A stretch of 19,919 bases of DNA. Origin: Longimicrobiales bacterium (GTDB lineage Bacteria; Gemmatimonadota; Gemmatimonadetes; Longimicrobiales; Gaopeijiaceae). The position numbers and the translations under genes are program-made. Shown here piece by piece: positions 8,301-15,773 of this stretch. Under the pieces are notes generated by a model. That model saw only the letters and a program-made list of their open reading frames with translations. It ran no database searches and was not told the DNA's origin. The stretch is taken from contig JANQME010000081.1 of the NCBI GenBank assembly GCA_028280205.1, forward strand, positions 1 through 19,919. Direction: 5' to 3'. How positions within the stretch are numbered: position 1 is the first letter of the stretch; each line of letters starts with the position of its first letter.

Positions 8301-8397
8301 CCGTGCTGAGGAGCAGAAAGGCCGCCATCACCGCGAAGACGCCTCCCTCGCCTCGCCTCAGATTCAGCGCCCTCTGGATGCGGGTGGCGTCGAGCAC
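5383..8397 (-). CDS. NTT-like membrane transporter fused to HEAT repeats and a cNMP-binding domain
   Basis: A 1004-residue fusion. Residues about 15-420 hold some ten to twelve transmembrane helices resembling the nucleotide transporter (NTT, ATP/ADP translocase type) branch of the major facilitator fold: LNLRRGEGG, AAKNGLFLS, HAWDYASSLLTGRQAKRLLPLFG. Residues about 435-690 are HEAT repeats (for example LVRLLEHETPEVRAEAAAVFG). A helical linker follows to about 850. Residues 866-1004 are a cyclic-nucleotide-binding domain with an intact phosphate-binding cassette, FGEMSIL...EPRSAT (Gly942, Glu943, Arg952), so ligand binding is plausible. There is no helix-turn-helix, so it is not a transcription factor. 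The start is GTG at 8397 with a weak ribosome site; family similarity begins within a few residues. The substrate is unknown; nucleotide transport is a family-level guess. It is divergent from the amidohydrolase gene. Confidence 0.85.
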   Translation of the reverse strand: MLDATRIQRALNLRRGEGGVFAVMAAFLLLSTANTTLLSAAKNGLFLSVYEPELIPHAIIAAALVTAVVALVFTGIVAGTQRRPLAIGLTMALGASVLACRLLFALNPRSSFVVYLWLSAVQVLVLTHAWDYASSLLTGRQAKRLLPLFGVGASIGAILGGIAVAPAAIRLGTANLLWIALVLLVGSLPLLWLVEEPRKELEERPEGHNALLGFLSRSGQGFRTVGGSNLLRLMAFGLAALTITGTLIDLQLKFLLQETFARDDITAIYGLMSAAVGTGTLLLQIWASQVLFPRFGVSFAAILHGSVLTIAACGVAVTGGLYVLVVAQALDDILQFSLQKPVEQVSLLPFPAAVKSVALATLGGVLRPLSKASAGGIALALGDHPRLLPIATVASAGAALVAYSQHRERYMRALELALARHAVDLSEKDTTPLVVDRSTLTILDRGLEDEDPTIVVFATSLLEQLPAEDALPRLVRLLEHETPEVRAEAAAVFGRIDAPLDFAAGMSIARVLAEEEVSYVVARLLQSIGLVGGIDPEVVTGYLEHDDPEVRRAALVALARLGWDDARPRIRSMLREPSPMRPIAAHAVGDLGWHDFMDDLAAVVDDAEARPAALDALGRLGPDAVPVLAAVLRRRELPLTLRRTVVTALAGIEGVESRDTLVALTEDPALGPAALHSLSHLRSSGSIGPVGEAELSSLLEKQIRRGLLYSAASTVIRSGARGPSDSFVASELRGLHERAVRRILKILGLTYDAQRVAAITEALLSESAAHRSNALELLEGTVSGPSAAVVMPFLDLVSEGSPLHRVLEVLPDGRAVQEGPGEALADDEDWWPRSLALHYLGRYDEVAIPGRPEKRTHTEDDAMIPLIEKVMILKGSEFFRNFPGSDLAGIAAVAEVRHLEKDDVVFAQGEDGDAFYVVVSGSIVISRGATKLATLGSREGFGEMSILDSEPRSATATAAEATTLLSLDRASFDRVIERNPVVARGVYRVLTERLRRTLAQVAAG

Positions 8398-8501
8398 GGG
8401 CGTGGTCAGTGTCGGCGTCCGAACATGCTGGAGGCGTTCGGGTTGCGGGACGACCGCAAGGTCGAGTCCGGAAACGGGGGGGGCAAGGAGCGAGTCCTCG
8501 T

Positions 8502-8509
8502 GCTACCTT
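8502..8509 (+). promoter_or_regulatory. Candidate extended -10 promoter element for the amidohydrolase gene
   Basis: TGCTACCT plus the following T (TGnTACCTT, 8501-8509) reads as an extended -10 element in the 168-base gap between divergent genes, 57 bases before the ATG at 8566. No convincing -35 hexamer is present. This is pattern recognition only. Confidence 0.25.
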
Positions 8510-8565
8510 GCGCCCGCTCGGGTCCGCACGGACGCGGATCTCGTAAGGCAGGGACAGGAGCACGC

Positions 8566-10260
8566 ATGGGCAGCACGCTGCGTCGTACGGGGATCGCCAC
8601 GCTCTTTCTGGGGGTCGCGGCGTGTGGGGAGTCGCAGAGCGAGAGTGCGGATCTGGTGATCCGAGGCGGAACGATCGTAACCGTCGACGAGGCGAACCCC
8701 GAGGTCGAGGCGATGGCCGTCCGGGACGGGCGGATCGTCGCGTTGGGAAGCGAGCGCGACATCGCGTCGTTCGTCGGATCCGGGACCGAGGTCGTCGAGC
8801 TCGATGGGGCTACCGCGATCCCGGGCTTCATCGAAGGGCATGCGCACTACATGGGTGTCGGCCGCTCGACACTCCAGCTCGACCTCATGGAGGTCGCGAA
8901 CTGGGGCGAGGTCGTCGACAGGGTTGCGGCGGCGGTCCGCTCCGCCGAGGAGGGCGTGCTCATCACCGGGCGCGGCTGGCACCAGGAGAAGTGGGACGAG
9001 CGCCCGGAGCCGAACGTCGACGGTCTGCCGTACCACGACGAGCTCAGCGCGGTCTCACCGGACAACCCGGTCGTCCTCACGCACGCGAGCGGACACGCCA
9101 CCTACGCCAACGCCCTGGCCATGGAGCTCTCCGGAATCGACGCGCGGACTCCGGACCCGGAGGGCGGCGAGATCGTGCGGGACCCGGGCGGGAACCCGAT
9201 CGGTGCCTTTCGCGAGACCGCCTCGGGGCTTCTCGGTCCGGCGCGCAGGCGCGCCATCGAGCCGGATCCGGAGCGCGTCGCGCTGCTCGCCCAGGAAGAG
9301 GCGTTTTCGAAGGGAATCACCTCGTTCCACGACGCGGGCTCGAACTGGAGCACGATCGACCTGTGGACGTCGATGATCGACGCCGGACAGCTCGACATCC
9401 GGATCTACGCGATGGTCCGCGCGAGCCCGGAGTCGCTGGCCGAGAACCTCGACGCGTACCGGACGGTCGGGTACGGCGGGAACCGACTCACCGTACGGGC
9501 GATCAAGGTGTCGATCGACGGCGCGCTCGGCTCTCACGGCGCCTGGCTCCTCGAGCCCTACGACGACCTGCCGTCGTCGTCCGGACTCAACACGACCCCG
9601 CTGGCGGACGTGGTGGAGACGGCGCGGCTCGCCATGGAGCACGGCTACCAGTACAACGTCCACGCCATCGGAGACCGGGCCAACCGCGTGGTCCTCGACG
9701 TCTTCGAGTCCGCCTACGACGACGCGGGTGCGGGCGACTACCGCTGGCGCATCGAGCACGCCCAGCACCTGCACCCGGACGACATTCCCCGTTTCGGCGC
9801 ACTCGGGGTGATCCCTGCGATGCAGGCCGTCCACGCGACGTCCGACGGACCCTGGATCGAGGCGAAGCTCGGACTCACGCGTGCCGGAGAGGGTGCCTAC
9901 GTCTGGCGCGACCTCCTCGACTCGGGGGCGGTGATCGTGAACGGGACCGACGCCCCCGTGGAAGACCTGGATCCGATCCCCAGCTACTACGCCAGCGTGT
10001 CCCGTCGTATGGCGAACGGCAGGACCCTCTCTCTGGAGCAGCGCATGACACGGATGGAGGCGCTTCGCTCGTACACGATCGACGCCGCCTACGGCGCCTT
10101 CGAGGAGGATCTGAAGGGAAGCCTCGAGGTCGGGAAGCTCGCCGACGTGACCGTGCTCTCGCAGAACATCACGACGGTGGACGAGGAAGCGATTCTCGAC
10201 ACCGAGGTTCTCTACACGATCGTCGGGGGAGAGGTGGTGTACCGGGGGAGCGGTCTATGA
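8566..10260 (+). CDS. Lipoprotein amidohydrolase, YtcJ-like (amidohydrolase 3 family)
   Basis: A 564-residue metal-dependent hydrolase predicted to be exported and lipid-anchored: MGSTLRRTG, a short hydrophobic stretch, then the lipobox VAAC with Cys20. The catalytic domain has the amidohydrolase-superfamily ligands: HAH at His92/His94, Lys314 in IKVSIDGALGS, His366 in HAIGDRAN, His398 in IEHAQHLH and Asp462 in NGTDAP. The order and spacing match YtcJ-type proteins (PF07969). The C-terminal LADVTVLS...VVGGEVVYRG-type strand closes the small beta domain. Substrates of the family are diverse amides and are not predictable here. The frame is open for 826 codons upstream, antisense to the transporter gene; the ATG at 8566 is chosen for its AGGAG at 8556-8560 and the signal sequence that follows. 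Its TGA overlaps the next ATG. Confidence 0.92.
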   Translation: MGSTLRRTGIATLFLGVAACGESQSESADLVIRGGTIVTVDEANPEVEAMAVRDGRIVALGSERDIASFVGSGTEVVELDGATAIPGFIEGHAHYMGVGRSTLQLDLMEVANWGEVVDRVAAAVRSAEEGVLITGRGWHQEKWDERPEPNVDGLPYHDELSAVSPDNPVVLTHASGHATYANALAMELSGIDARTPDPEGGEIVRDPGGNPIGAFRETASGLLGPARRRAIEPDPERVALLAQEEAFSKGITSFHDAGSNWSTIDLWTSMIDAGQLDIRIYAMVRASPESLAENLDAYRTVGYGGNRLTVRAIKVSIDGALGSHGAWLLEPYDDLPSSSGLNTTPLADVVETARLAMEHGYQYNVHAIGDRANRVVLDVFESAYDDAGAGDYRWRIEHAQHLHPDDIPRFGALGVIPAMQAVHATSDGPWIEAKLGLTRAGEGAYVWRDLLDSGAVIVNGTDAPVEDLDPIPSYYASVSRRMANGRTLSLEQRMTRMEALRSYTIDAAYGAFEEDLKGSLEVGKLADVTVLSQNITTVDEEAILDTEVLYTIVGGEVVYRGSGL

Positions 10261-10844
10261 CGGGGCGCGTGGACGGCGGCCCGGCGCCGGACGTGCCCGG
10301 AGACGCCCCGCCCGGCTTCACTTCCGAAGGGAGTATTCCCGACATCCTCGCGATCATCGAGAGCGCGAAGGTACGCGGGGGTCTGGAGGGGATGGAGCGC
10401 TTCGTGGCGAAAGCGCTCCCGGAGGCGCGTGACCACGAGGTGCGTGAAGCCTCCGAGGTGGCGCTCGAGGTGATCGAGTCGGTGCCGGTCTTTCTCGCAC
10501 GTGCCCGGCAGGCGGCCGAGGAACGGGGGCTGACCAACGTGGCGATTCCCCTGCTGGACCGCGCAGAGCGCTACTACCTCCAGCCGATCGATCTCCTTCC
10601 CGAAATGACGCAGGGCCTGCCCGGACTCCTCGACGACTCGTATCTGGCCATTCGGATGATCGAGAACCTGGACAAGGGCCCGGAGACCTTCCTCGACTGG
10701 GATCTGGAGTACCCCGTGCGCTTCCTGCAGCGTCTCATCGGTTCCGCGTTGACGGAGAGGCTCGACGGAATCGCCGAGCAGGCCATGCACGAGGTGTCCG
10801 TGCAGTTGGCGGAGTTTTGGGACAAGATGGCCCATCCCGCCTGA
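10257..10844 (+). CDS. DUF1232 (YkvA-like) family protein
   Basis: A 195-residue protein without a signal peptide. The centre (about residues 95-135) carries YYLQPIDLLPEMTQGLPGLLDD, a good match to the DUF1232 (YkvA) signature YxxxPIDLIPDxxPxxGxLDD, followed by a hydrophobic helix. The flanks are acidic and helical and not recognised. DUF1232 proteins are of unknown function and are often membrane-associated. The ATG overlaps the TGA of the amidohydrolase gene (ATGA), with GGGAG seven bases upstream, so the two are translationally coupled; whether they work together is not known. It converges on the Ig-repeat lipoprotein gene, with the nested palindrome between them. Confidence 0.8.
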   Translation: MTGRVDGGPAPDVPGDAPPGFTSEGSIPDILAIIESAKVRGGLEGMERFVAKALPEARDHEVREASEVALEVIESVPVFLARARQAAEERGLTNVAIPLLDRAERYYLQPIDLLPEMTQGLPGLLDDSYLAIRMIENLDKGPETFLDWDLEYPVRFLQRLIGSALTERLDGIAEQAMHEVSVQLAEFWDKMAHPA

Positions 10845-10947
10845 CCGAGGCGCGAGGCATCCACGCTGGCGGCGTTGCTGCCTCGTCGGCGTAGCGCTGC
10901 TACGCTCTCCTCGGCGCGCCTTGCCAGCGCGGCGCCTCGCGCCTCGG
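10845..10947. repeat. Nested inverted repeat, REP-like or terminator-like
   Basis: Three nested dyads share one axis: an outer perfect 14-bp pair (10845-10858 with 10934-10947), a middle pair of 11 bp with a TT bulge (10864-10874 with 10917-10929), and a perfect inner 7-bp hairpin (10889-10895 with 10899-10905, GCGTAGC). It starts at the first base after the DUF1232 gene stop codon and lies in a 147-base gap between convergent genes. The length and nesting exceed a normal terminator and fit a palindromic intergenic element. No other copy is seen in the window. Confidence 0.75.
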
Positions 10948-10991
10948 GACCGATGGCGTGACGCGTTCGCGTTCTTTCTACCCCGCTGCGC

Positions 10992-13698
10992 CTACGGGTT
11001 GATCGTGACGCTTCGGGTGCCGGCCGTTGTCGTCGTTACGCCCGGGATCGTGGCCTGGATCGAGGTCGTGCCCGACCCGACCGGGTCGAGGAGCACGCCT
11101 CCGGTCTCCAGCGTGGTGGGGGATCGGAACTGCCCGGGCTCGATCGTGACCGTGACGCTCCCACCCGACTGTCCGGTCGTGACCAGTTGGGCCGCCGCCG
11201 GATTCGAGGTGGTGACCGTCGCGGTGAGCGCCGACGGCGCGCCGGCGCGGACCGCCTGCTGGATCCAGATCCCGGTGTCGTTCGGGAGCGGTACGCCGAG
11301 GCGGACCCAGAAGGCGTCGCTGGCGGCATCGGCGGCGTACTGCGTGCTCAGGCTCTGCAGGTCGAGCGCCGGTGGCACGACCTCGACGCTCGAGACGCTG
11401 TTCGTGAAGCCCGGGGCCGACACCGTGAGCGTGGCCGTGCCCTGCGCGCCCTCGACGCCCTGCAGGTAGAAGGGCACGGCGGTCTGGCCGGCCGCGACCG
11501 CCACCTGGATCGACTCGGTGCCGGGCGTGGAGTCGTTCGGAGAGACGCGGAAGACGTCGGGATTCGAGGACCGCAGCGTCACGGTCACGCCTCCGTGGTT
11601 CCCCGACTCGAGCTGGGCCGTGAGTCGTACGGACTGGAGTCCTGCGCCGACCGTTTGATCCTGAACCGTGATCTGCGGCGCCGACACCTCGATCGTCTGG
11701 GCCCCGGCCGTCGTCTGGTTCACGGTGAGGCCGGAGAACTGAGCGGAGACGGTCGTCGATCCGTTGGCCAGGGCGTCGAAGGCCGCGCCGCCGAGCGCGA
11801 CCGTGGTGGGCGTCTGAGACGAGCCGGTCGGGATCTGCAGCGGCACCAACTGCGCCTGCGGGATGCTCTGCGTCTTGAGCGACCCGACGCCCGGGTTCGA
11901 GCTCGTCACCGTGAGGTCGAGCGGGGGCTGACCCGCACGTCGTGCCTGCCGGATCCAGAGCGACTGGTTGCCCGCCAAGGGGACCCCGATGCGGACCCAG
12001 AGCGGGTCGTCCGCGGCGAAGGTGTTGGAGGTGACGTCGAGCCCGACGATGTCGTAGGCCGCCTCGACGACGCTGACCGTGGCGCTGTCGGAGACGAAGC
12101 CGGGCGCCGAGATCCTCAGAGCCACGTCGCCGGTCTGCCCGTCGACGCCGTGCACCCAGTAGTCCACCGCGGTCGACCCGGCGGCGACGGGGATGTCCAC
12201 GAAGGCCTGGCCGGTGGTGCTGTCGTTGGATGAGACGAGCATCACGGACGGGTCGGCGCTCTCGACGCGCACGGTGACGCCCGGGTGGTCGGTCGCGCCC
12301 AGCGTGGAGCGGAGGATCCCGTACTGGAGCCCGGCGCCTACCGTCCGATCCTGGATCGAGATGCCCGGCGCGCTGACCGTTACCGTCCGGTCGGTGAGCG
12401 GCAGCGGCGTCCACGAACCCGGGATGCGGGCGGAGATGGTCGCGGAGCCCGCGCCCACCGGCTCGAGCGCCACGCCGCCCGCGGCGACCGAGGTAGGGGA
12501 GAGGAATTGCTCCGGCTCGATCGTGACCGTGACCGGCGAGGTGCTGTCGGGCAGGGTGACGAGATCGGCGACCGCGACGTTGTCGCTGGTGATCGTGACC
12601 GTCAGCGCCGGCTGGTCGTTGCGGACGGATTGGGTCTCGAACAGCGCCGTGCTCGAGGCGTTCGGAATGCCCACCCGCACGTAGAAGGGGTCGTCGGGCG
12701 AGAAGCTGGTCGTGCTCAGGTTCAGGGCCTGGATCTCGTATGCCGGCTGCACGACGGTGACTTCGGCGCTGTCCGTGGCGAATCCGGGTGACGAGACCCG
12801 GACGTACGTCGATCCGAGCTGCCCGGTGCCGTGGACCCAGTAGTTGGCTCGGATCTGCCCGTTCGGGACTGTGACCTGGATGGAGCTCTGCGGCGCGGTG
12901 GAGGCGTTCGGTGAGAGGAGCACGAGCTCCGGATCGGCGGAGGTGATCGTGACCGTGGCGCCGCCGTGCTGCGAGGCCCCGAGCGTCGCCCACGGCGCCG
13001 AGACCTGCAGGCCCGAACCGACCGACTTCGTGAACACGCCGATGCCGGGTGTGGTGACGTTGACCGACGGGCTCGAGGCGTCGGTGGCCAGGAAGCCCGG
13101 GATCGATGCCGCGATCGTGGTACTGCCGGCACCCACGGGGAAGAGCGCGACTCCGCCCGAAGCTACGGACGAGGGCGAGTTGATTGAGCCCGGAGCGATC
13201 GGGACCGTCACCGACGTAGCCGTGTCGGTGGCCGTCCGCAGGATGCCCACCGCGTCTTCGGAGCTCGTGAGTGTGACCGTCAGCGTGTCCCCACCGGCGC
13301 GCACCGCCTGGGTCTGAGTGAGCGTGACCAGATCCGGGTTGGGCGTGCCGACGTACACGATGAACGGGTCCTCGCCGTCCAGCGCCGTCGGCGCCGTGTT
13401 CAGCGCGGCGATCTGGGTGGCCGGCTCGACGACCTCGATGTCCGACGTTCCGTCGGTGAAGCCCGGCGCCGTCGCCGAGACGACCGCGTTGCCCGTTATC
13501 CCTTCGAGTGCCTGCACGTAGTAGAAGGCCCGGTTCTGTCCGTTGGGCACGGCGACGTCGATGAACGCCGTACCGGGGGTCGTGGCGTCGGGGGAGACGA
13601 GGGTGGTCGCCGGGTCGTCGCTCTGGATCCGCACCGTGACACCGCCGTGTGCGCTGGTACCCAGGAGAGCGCTCACGAAGCCGAACTGCAGGCCGGCG
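10992..13698 (-). repeat. Four tandem repeats of about 227 codons in the lipoprotein gene
   Basis: Each unit opens with G[AS]GLQ, at about 13698, 13018, 12338 and 11650, giving periods of about 680, 680 and 688 bases. Shared landmarks per unit are GGVTV-like strands, SPN[AD]ST, a [ASV][AP]PGF..D/N segment, DPF/DPLWVR[IV]G[VI]P, QAVR/QSVR, a SPT[ST] turn before GGV, and ISVQDRTV-like ends. Each unit appears to hold two Ig-like modules. Units differ at many positions, so the duplication is not recent. Confidence 0.85.
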
Positions 13699-15653
13699 CC
13701 GAGCGTGGAGTTGCTCATCGAGAGCGCCGGCGTCGGGTCGACCGTCACGCGGATCGAGTCGGTCACCAGCGAAGGAGCGGTCGCGCGGATGTACGTTTCG
13801 CACGGCAGCGCGGCGGACCCCCCGTAGGCGATCGTATCCGTGACCTCGGCGAGCCCCGCCTGGATCGTGACGAGGGGCGTCGCCACCGCACACGTCGGAT
13901 CGAGCGAGGTCAGGGTCACCGCGATCCCGCCGGGAGGAGCGGCCGTGGGCGCCCCTTGACTTCGCAGCTCGATGTCGATCGGCTGGGGGAACGTCATGGG
14001 AACCCGGAGCGCACTCGGCACGACGTCGAGGTTCGCCGTGACCGAGACCGAGGTGACCGCCGCCCCGAACTGCGGGTGCGACACCGTCACGTCCACGGTG
14101 CCGGGTTCGATTCCCTCGAGCACCGCGTTGGCGGAGAGCGCACCGCCCGGGATGAAGACCGTCGACGAGGTCGGGCGGGCGATCGCGTCGTCGTTGCTGC
14201 TGACGCTCACCGTCAGACCTCCGGCCTGCGCGGGCGCCGCGAGCGTGATCGGAAGTGAGGCCGAGGCCCCGAACGGCACGTTGAGCGTCTGCGGCGTCGT
14301 GATGAGCGCGACGGTGATGCGTACCGTGTCGGCACCGGTGCCGCCGTCCTGGTCGGTCACCGAGGCGGCGATGGTGTGCACCCCTGTCGTGAGCTGGGAC
14401 ATCTCGAAGGAGCCCCCGGAGCCGAGCGAGCCGTCGAGACTGGAGGTCCAGGTGATCGACCCGGTGAGGTCTCCCTCCTCCGCGTCGTTCGCGGTCGCCT
14501 GGAAGGTGACGAGGTCGCCGGGGTCGAAGACCTCCCCGTCCGCCGGTGACGAGATCTCCACGACCGGAACGGCCGAGAGCGGGAAGCTCAGCGTCGCCGC
14601 CGCGCTGTCGTTTGCGGGGACGGTGTCGACCTGCGCGAGCGAGCGCAGCACGGCGCGGTTCGTCGCGGACGACCCCGCCGACCCCGCGGCGACCACGACA
14701 TCGGCGGTCCATTGCGCCGTATCGCCCGCCGCGAGCGAGGGGATGGTCCAGAGCGTGTCCCCGTCGAGGGCGCCGGCCGAGACGATGTGCGTGGCCCCGG
14801 TGAAGGCGGCGGGGAGGGTGTCGAAGACGACCACGTCGGTGGCGTCGACCGGTCCGTGGTTCACCACCGAGACGGTGAAGGTCACGGGCTCGCCCTCGAG
14901 GGGCTGCGTGACGTCGGCGGTCTTGGCGAGCGAGAGGTCGAGGCGGTCCGGCGCGCCGACCGGGGGCCGTACGACCACGACCGCGGTGTCGGCGTACCTT
15001 CCCGCGGAAGCCACGACCCGCCCGACCCCCGCCGCGACGCCCGTGACCACCGAGTCCGCCACGGAGAGCACTGCGGAGTCGAGGACCGTCCAGAAGACGC
15101 GGGGCGACGCCGTCGAGGTGGTCGACGCCGTGGCGCGAAGGGTGCCGGTCGACGCTTCCGCCAGCGTGTCCGGGGCCGCGGAGACGTCGACGGCCGTCAC
15201 GTAGTGGTTCGCGATCGGACCCCGCAAGATGGGAATCTCGGCAGGCTCGGTGGTCCGACCTCCGAGCAGGGCAACGAAGTCGGCGGGCCCGCTGAACTGC
15301 ACGGTCTCGACGTCTCCCGTGACGTTGAGCAGGGTCAGGAAGATCCTCGCGAGCGCGGAGCCGGACGGCCCCGGATCGGCCGAAAGCTCGATCTCCCAGC
15401 TCTCGGCGTTCGGGTCGACCTCCGTCACCGACTCGCCGATCAGCGTCCCGTCGGGAATCCTCGCGACCCTCGCTCGGATCCGGTCGACGGGGGCCGCGCC
15501 CGCGTCGGCGGGTGAAGGGACGAGCGCCGGTCGGACGGGCACGTCCAGCGGACCTCCCCGGCCGACACCGGTCGGGGAGTCCTTCGAGACGCACGAACCG
15601 ACGAGCACGGCGACGCCCAGGAGGGCGATGGAGATGCGTGGGGGGGCGTTCAT
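10992..15653 (-). CDS. Large Ig-like repeat surface lipoprotein
   Basis: A 1553-residue exported protein. Its signal peptide ends in VLVGSC, giving a lipid-anchored Cys21, followed by a Ser/Pro/Thr-rich linker. Modules by approximate residue: 75-150 unrecognised beta domain; 160-230 Big_2-like (bacterial Ig, with FWTVLDSAVLSV); 238-355 DUF11-type domain (LSLAKTADVTQPLEGEPVTFTVSV); 366-450 PKD/Ig-like (DGEVFDPGDLVTF...VTDQDGGTGADTV); 453-650 two further Ig-like modules; 652-1553 four tandem repeats of about 227 residues. No enzymatic motif or C-terminal sorting signal is seen. A role in adhesion or surface structure is inferred from architecture alone. The ATG at 15653 has a weak ribosome site, but the signal peptide fixes the frame. 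A 1538-residue frame overlapping on the same strand lacks a signal peptide and is a GC artefact. Confidence 0.88.
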   Translation of the reverse strand: MNAPPRISIALLGVAVLVGSCVSKDSPTGVGRGGPLDVPVRPALVPSPADAGAAPVDRIRARVARIPDGTLIGESVTEVDPNAESWEIELSADPGPSGSALARIFLTLLNVTGDVETVQFSGPADFVALLGGRTTEPAEIPILRGPIANHYVTAVDVSAAPDTLAEASTGTLRATASTTSTASPRVFWTVLDSAVLSVADSVVTGVAAGVGRVVASAGRYADTAVVVVRPPVGAPDRLDLSLAKTADVTQPLEGEPVTFTVSVVNHGPVDATDVVVFDTLPAAFTGATHIVSAGALDGDTLWTIPSLAAGDTAQWTADVVVAAGSAGSSATNRAVLRSLAQVDTVPANDSAAATLSFPLSAVPVVEISSPADGEVFDPGDLVTFQATANDAEEGDLTGSITWTSSLDGSLGSGGSFEMSQLTTGVHTIAASVTDQDGGTGADTVRITVALITTPQTLNVPFGASASLPITLAAPAQAGGLTVSVSSNDDAIARPTSSTVFIPGGALSANAVLEGIEPGTVDVTVSHPQFGAAVTSVSVTANLDVVPSALRVPMTFPQPIDIELRSQGAPTAAPPGGIAVTLTSLDPTCAVATPLVTIQAGLAEVTDTIAYGGSAALPCETYIRATAPSLVTDSIRVTVDPTPALSMSNSTLGAGLQFGFVSALLGTSAHGGVTVRIQSDDPATTLVSPDATTPGTAFIDVAVPNGQNRAFYYVQALEGITGNAVVSATAPGFTDGTSDIEVVEPATQIAALNTAPTALDGEDPFIVYVGTPNPDLVTLTQTQAVRAGGDTLTVTLTSSEDAVGILRTATDTATSVTVPIAPGSINSPSSVASGGVALFPVGAGSTTIAASIPGFLATDASSPSVNVTTPGIGVFTKSVGSGLQVSAPWATLGASQHGGATVTITSADPELVLLSPNASTAPQSSIQVTVPNGQIRANYWVHGTGQLGSTYVRVSSPGFATDSAEVTVVQPAYEIQALNLSTTSFSPDDPFYVRVGIPNASSTALFETQSVRNDQPALTVTITSDNVAVADLVTLPDSTSPVTVTIEPEQFLSPTSVAAGGVALEPVGAGSATISARIPGSWTPLPLTDRTVTVSAPGISIQDRTVGAGLQYGILRSTLGATDHPGVTVRVESADPSVMLVSSNDSTTGQAFVDIPVAAGSTAVDYWVHGVDGQTGDVALRISAPGFVSDSATVSVVEAAYDIVGLDVTSNTFAADDPLWVRIGVPLAGNQSLWIRQARRAGQPPLDLTVTSSNPGVGSLKTQSIPQAQLVPLQIPTGSSQTPTTVALGGAAFDALANGSTTVSAQFSGLTVNQTTAGAQTIEVSAPQITVQDQTVGAGLQSVRLTAQLESGNHGGVTVTLRSSNPDVFRVSPNDSTPGTESIQVAVAAGQTAVPFYLQGVEGAQGTATLTVSAPGFTNSVSSVEVVPPALDLQSLSTQYAADAASDAFWVRLGVPLPNDTGIWIQQAVRAGAPSALTATVTTSNPAAAQLVTTGQSGGSVTVTIEPGQFRSPTTLETGGVLLDPVGSGTTSIQATIPGVTTTTAGTRSVTINP

Positions 15654-15712
15654 CGCTTCGTCAACGATGGGGTCGCCCGGTGTCGACGGGCAACCATGCG
15701 TCTGCGACGAAG

Positions 15713-15745
15713 AACCCCCGCCGGCCCGGGAGCCGACGGGGGGTT
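15713..15745 (-). terminator. Likely terminator of the aminotransferase gene
   Basis: A long hairpin (left arm 15713-15725, loop 15726-15731, right arm 15732-15745, one mismatch and one bulged G) lies 28 bases past the minus-strand aminotransferase stop codon and before the lipoprotein gene. Read on the minus strand it ends in GTTCTTC, a modest T-rich tail. Confidence 0.5.
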
Positions 15746-15773
15746 GGACTCGCGTGGAGCTGACGCGTGCCGG

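Noticed and set aside
6088..8565. An 826-codon open extension upstream of, and in frame with, the amidohydrolase gene
   Set aside because: It is antisense to the transporter-HEAT-cNMP gene, lacks any family motif, is rich in Arg/Glu/His as expected of a shadow frame in GC-rich DNA, and the amidohydrolase has its own ribosome site and signal peptide at 8566.
13972..15204. A 410-codon plus-strand frame opposite the lipoprotein gene
   Set aside because: Ser/Thr/Ala-rich complement of a beta-rich repeat protein; no ribosome site or family motif.
10978..15594. A second 1538-codon minus-strand frame over the lipoprotein gene
   Set aside because: It is Arg/Gly/His-rich, has no signal peptide and no recognisable domains; the other frame has a lipobox and Ig-like modules.
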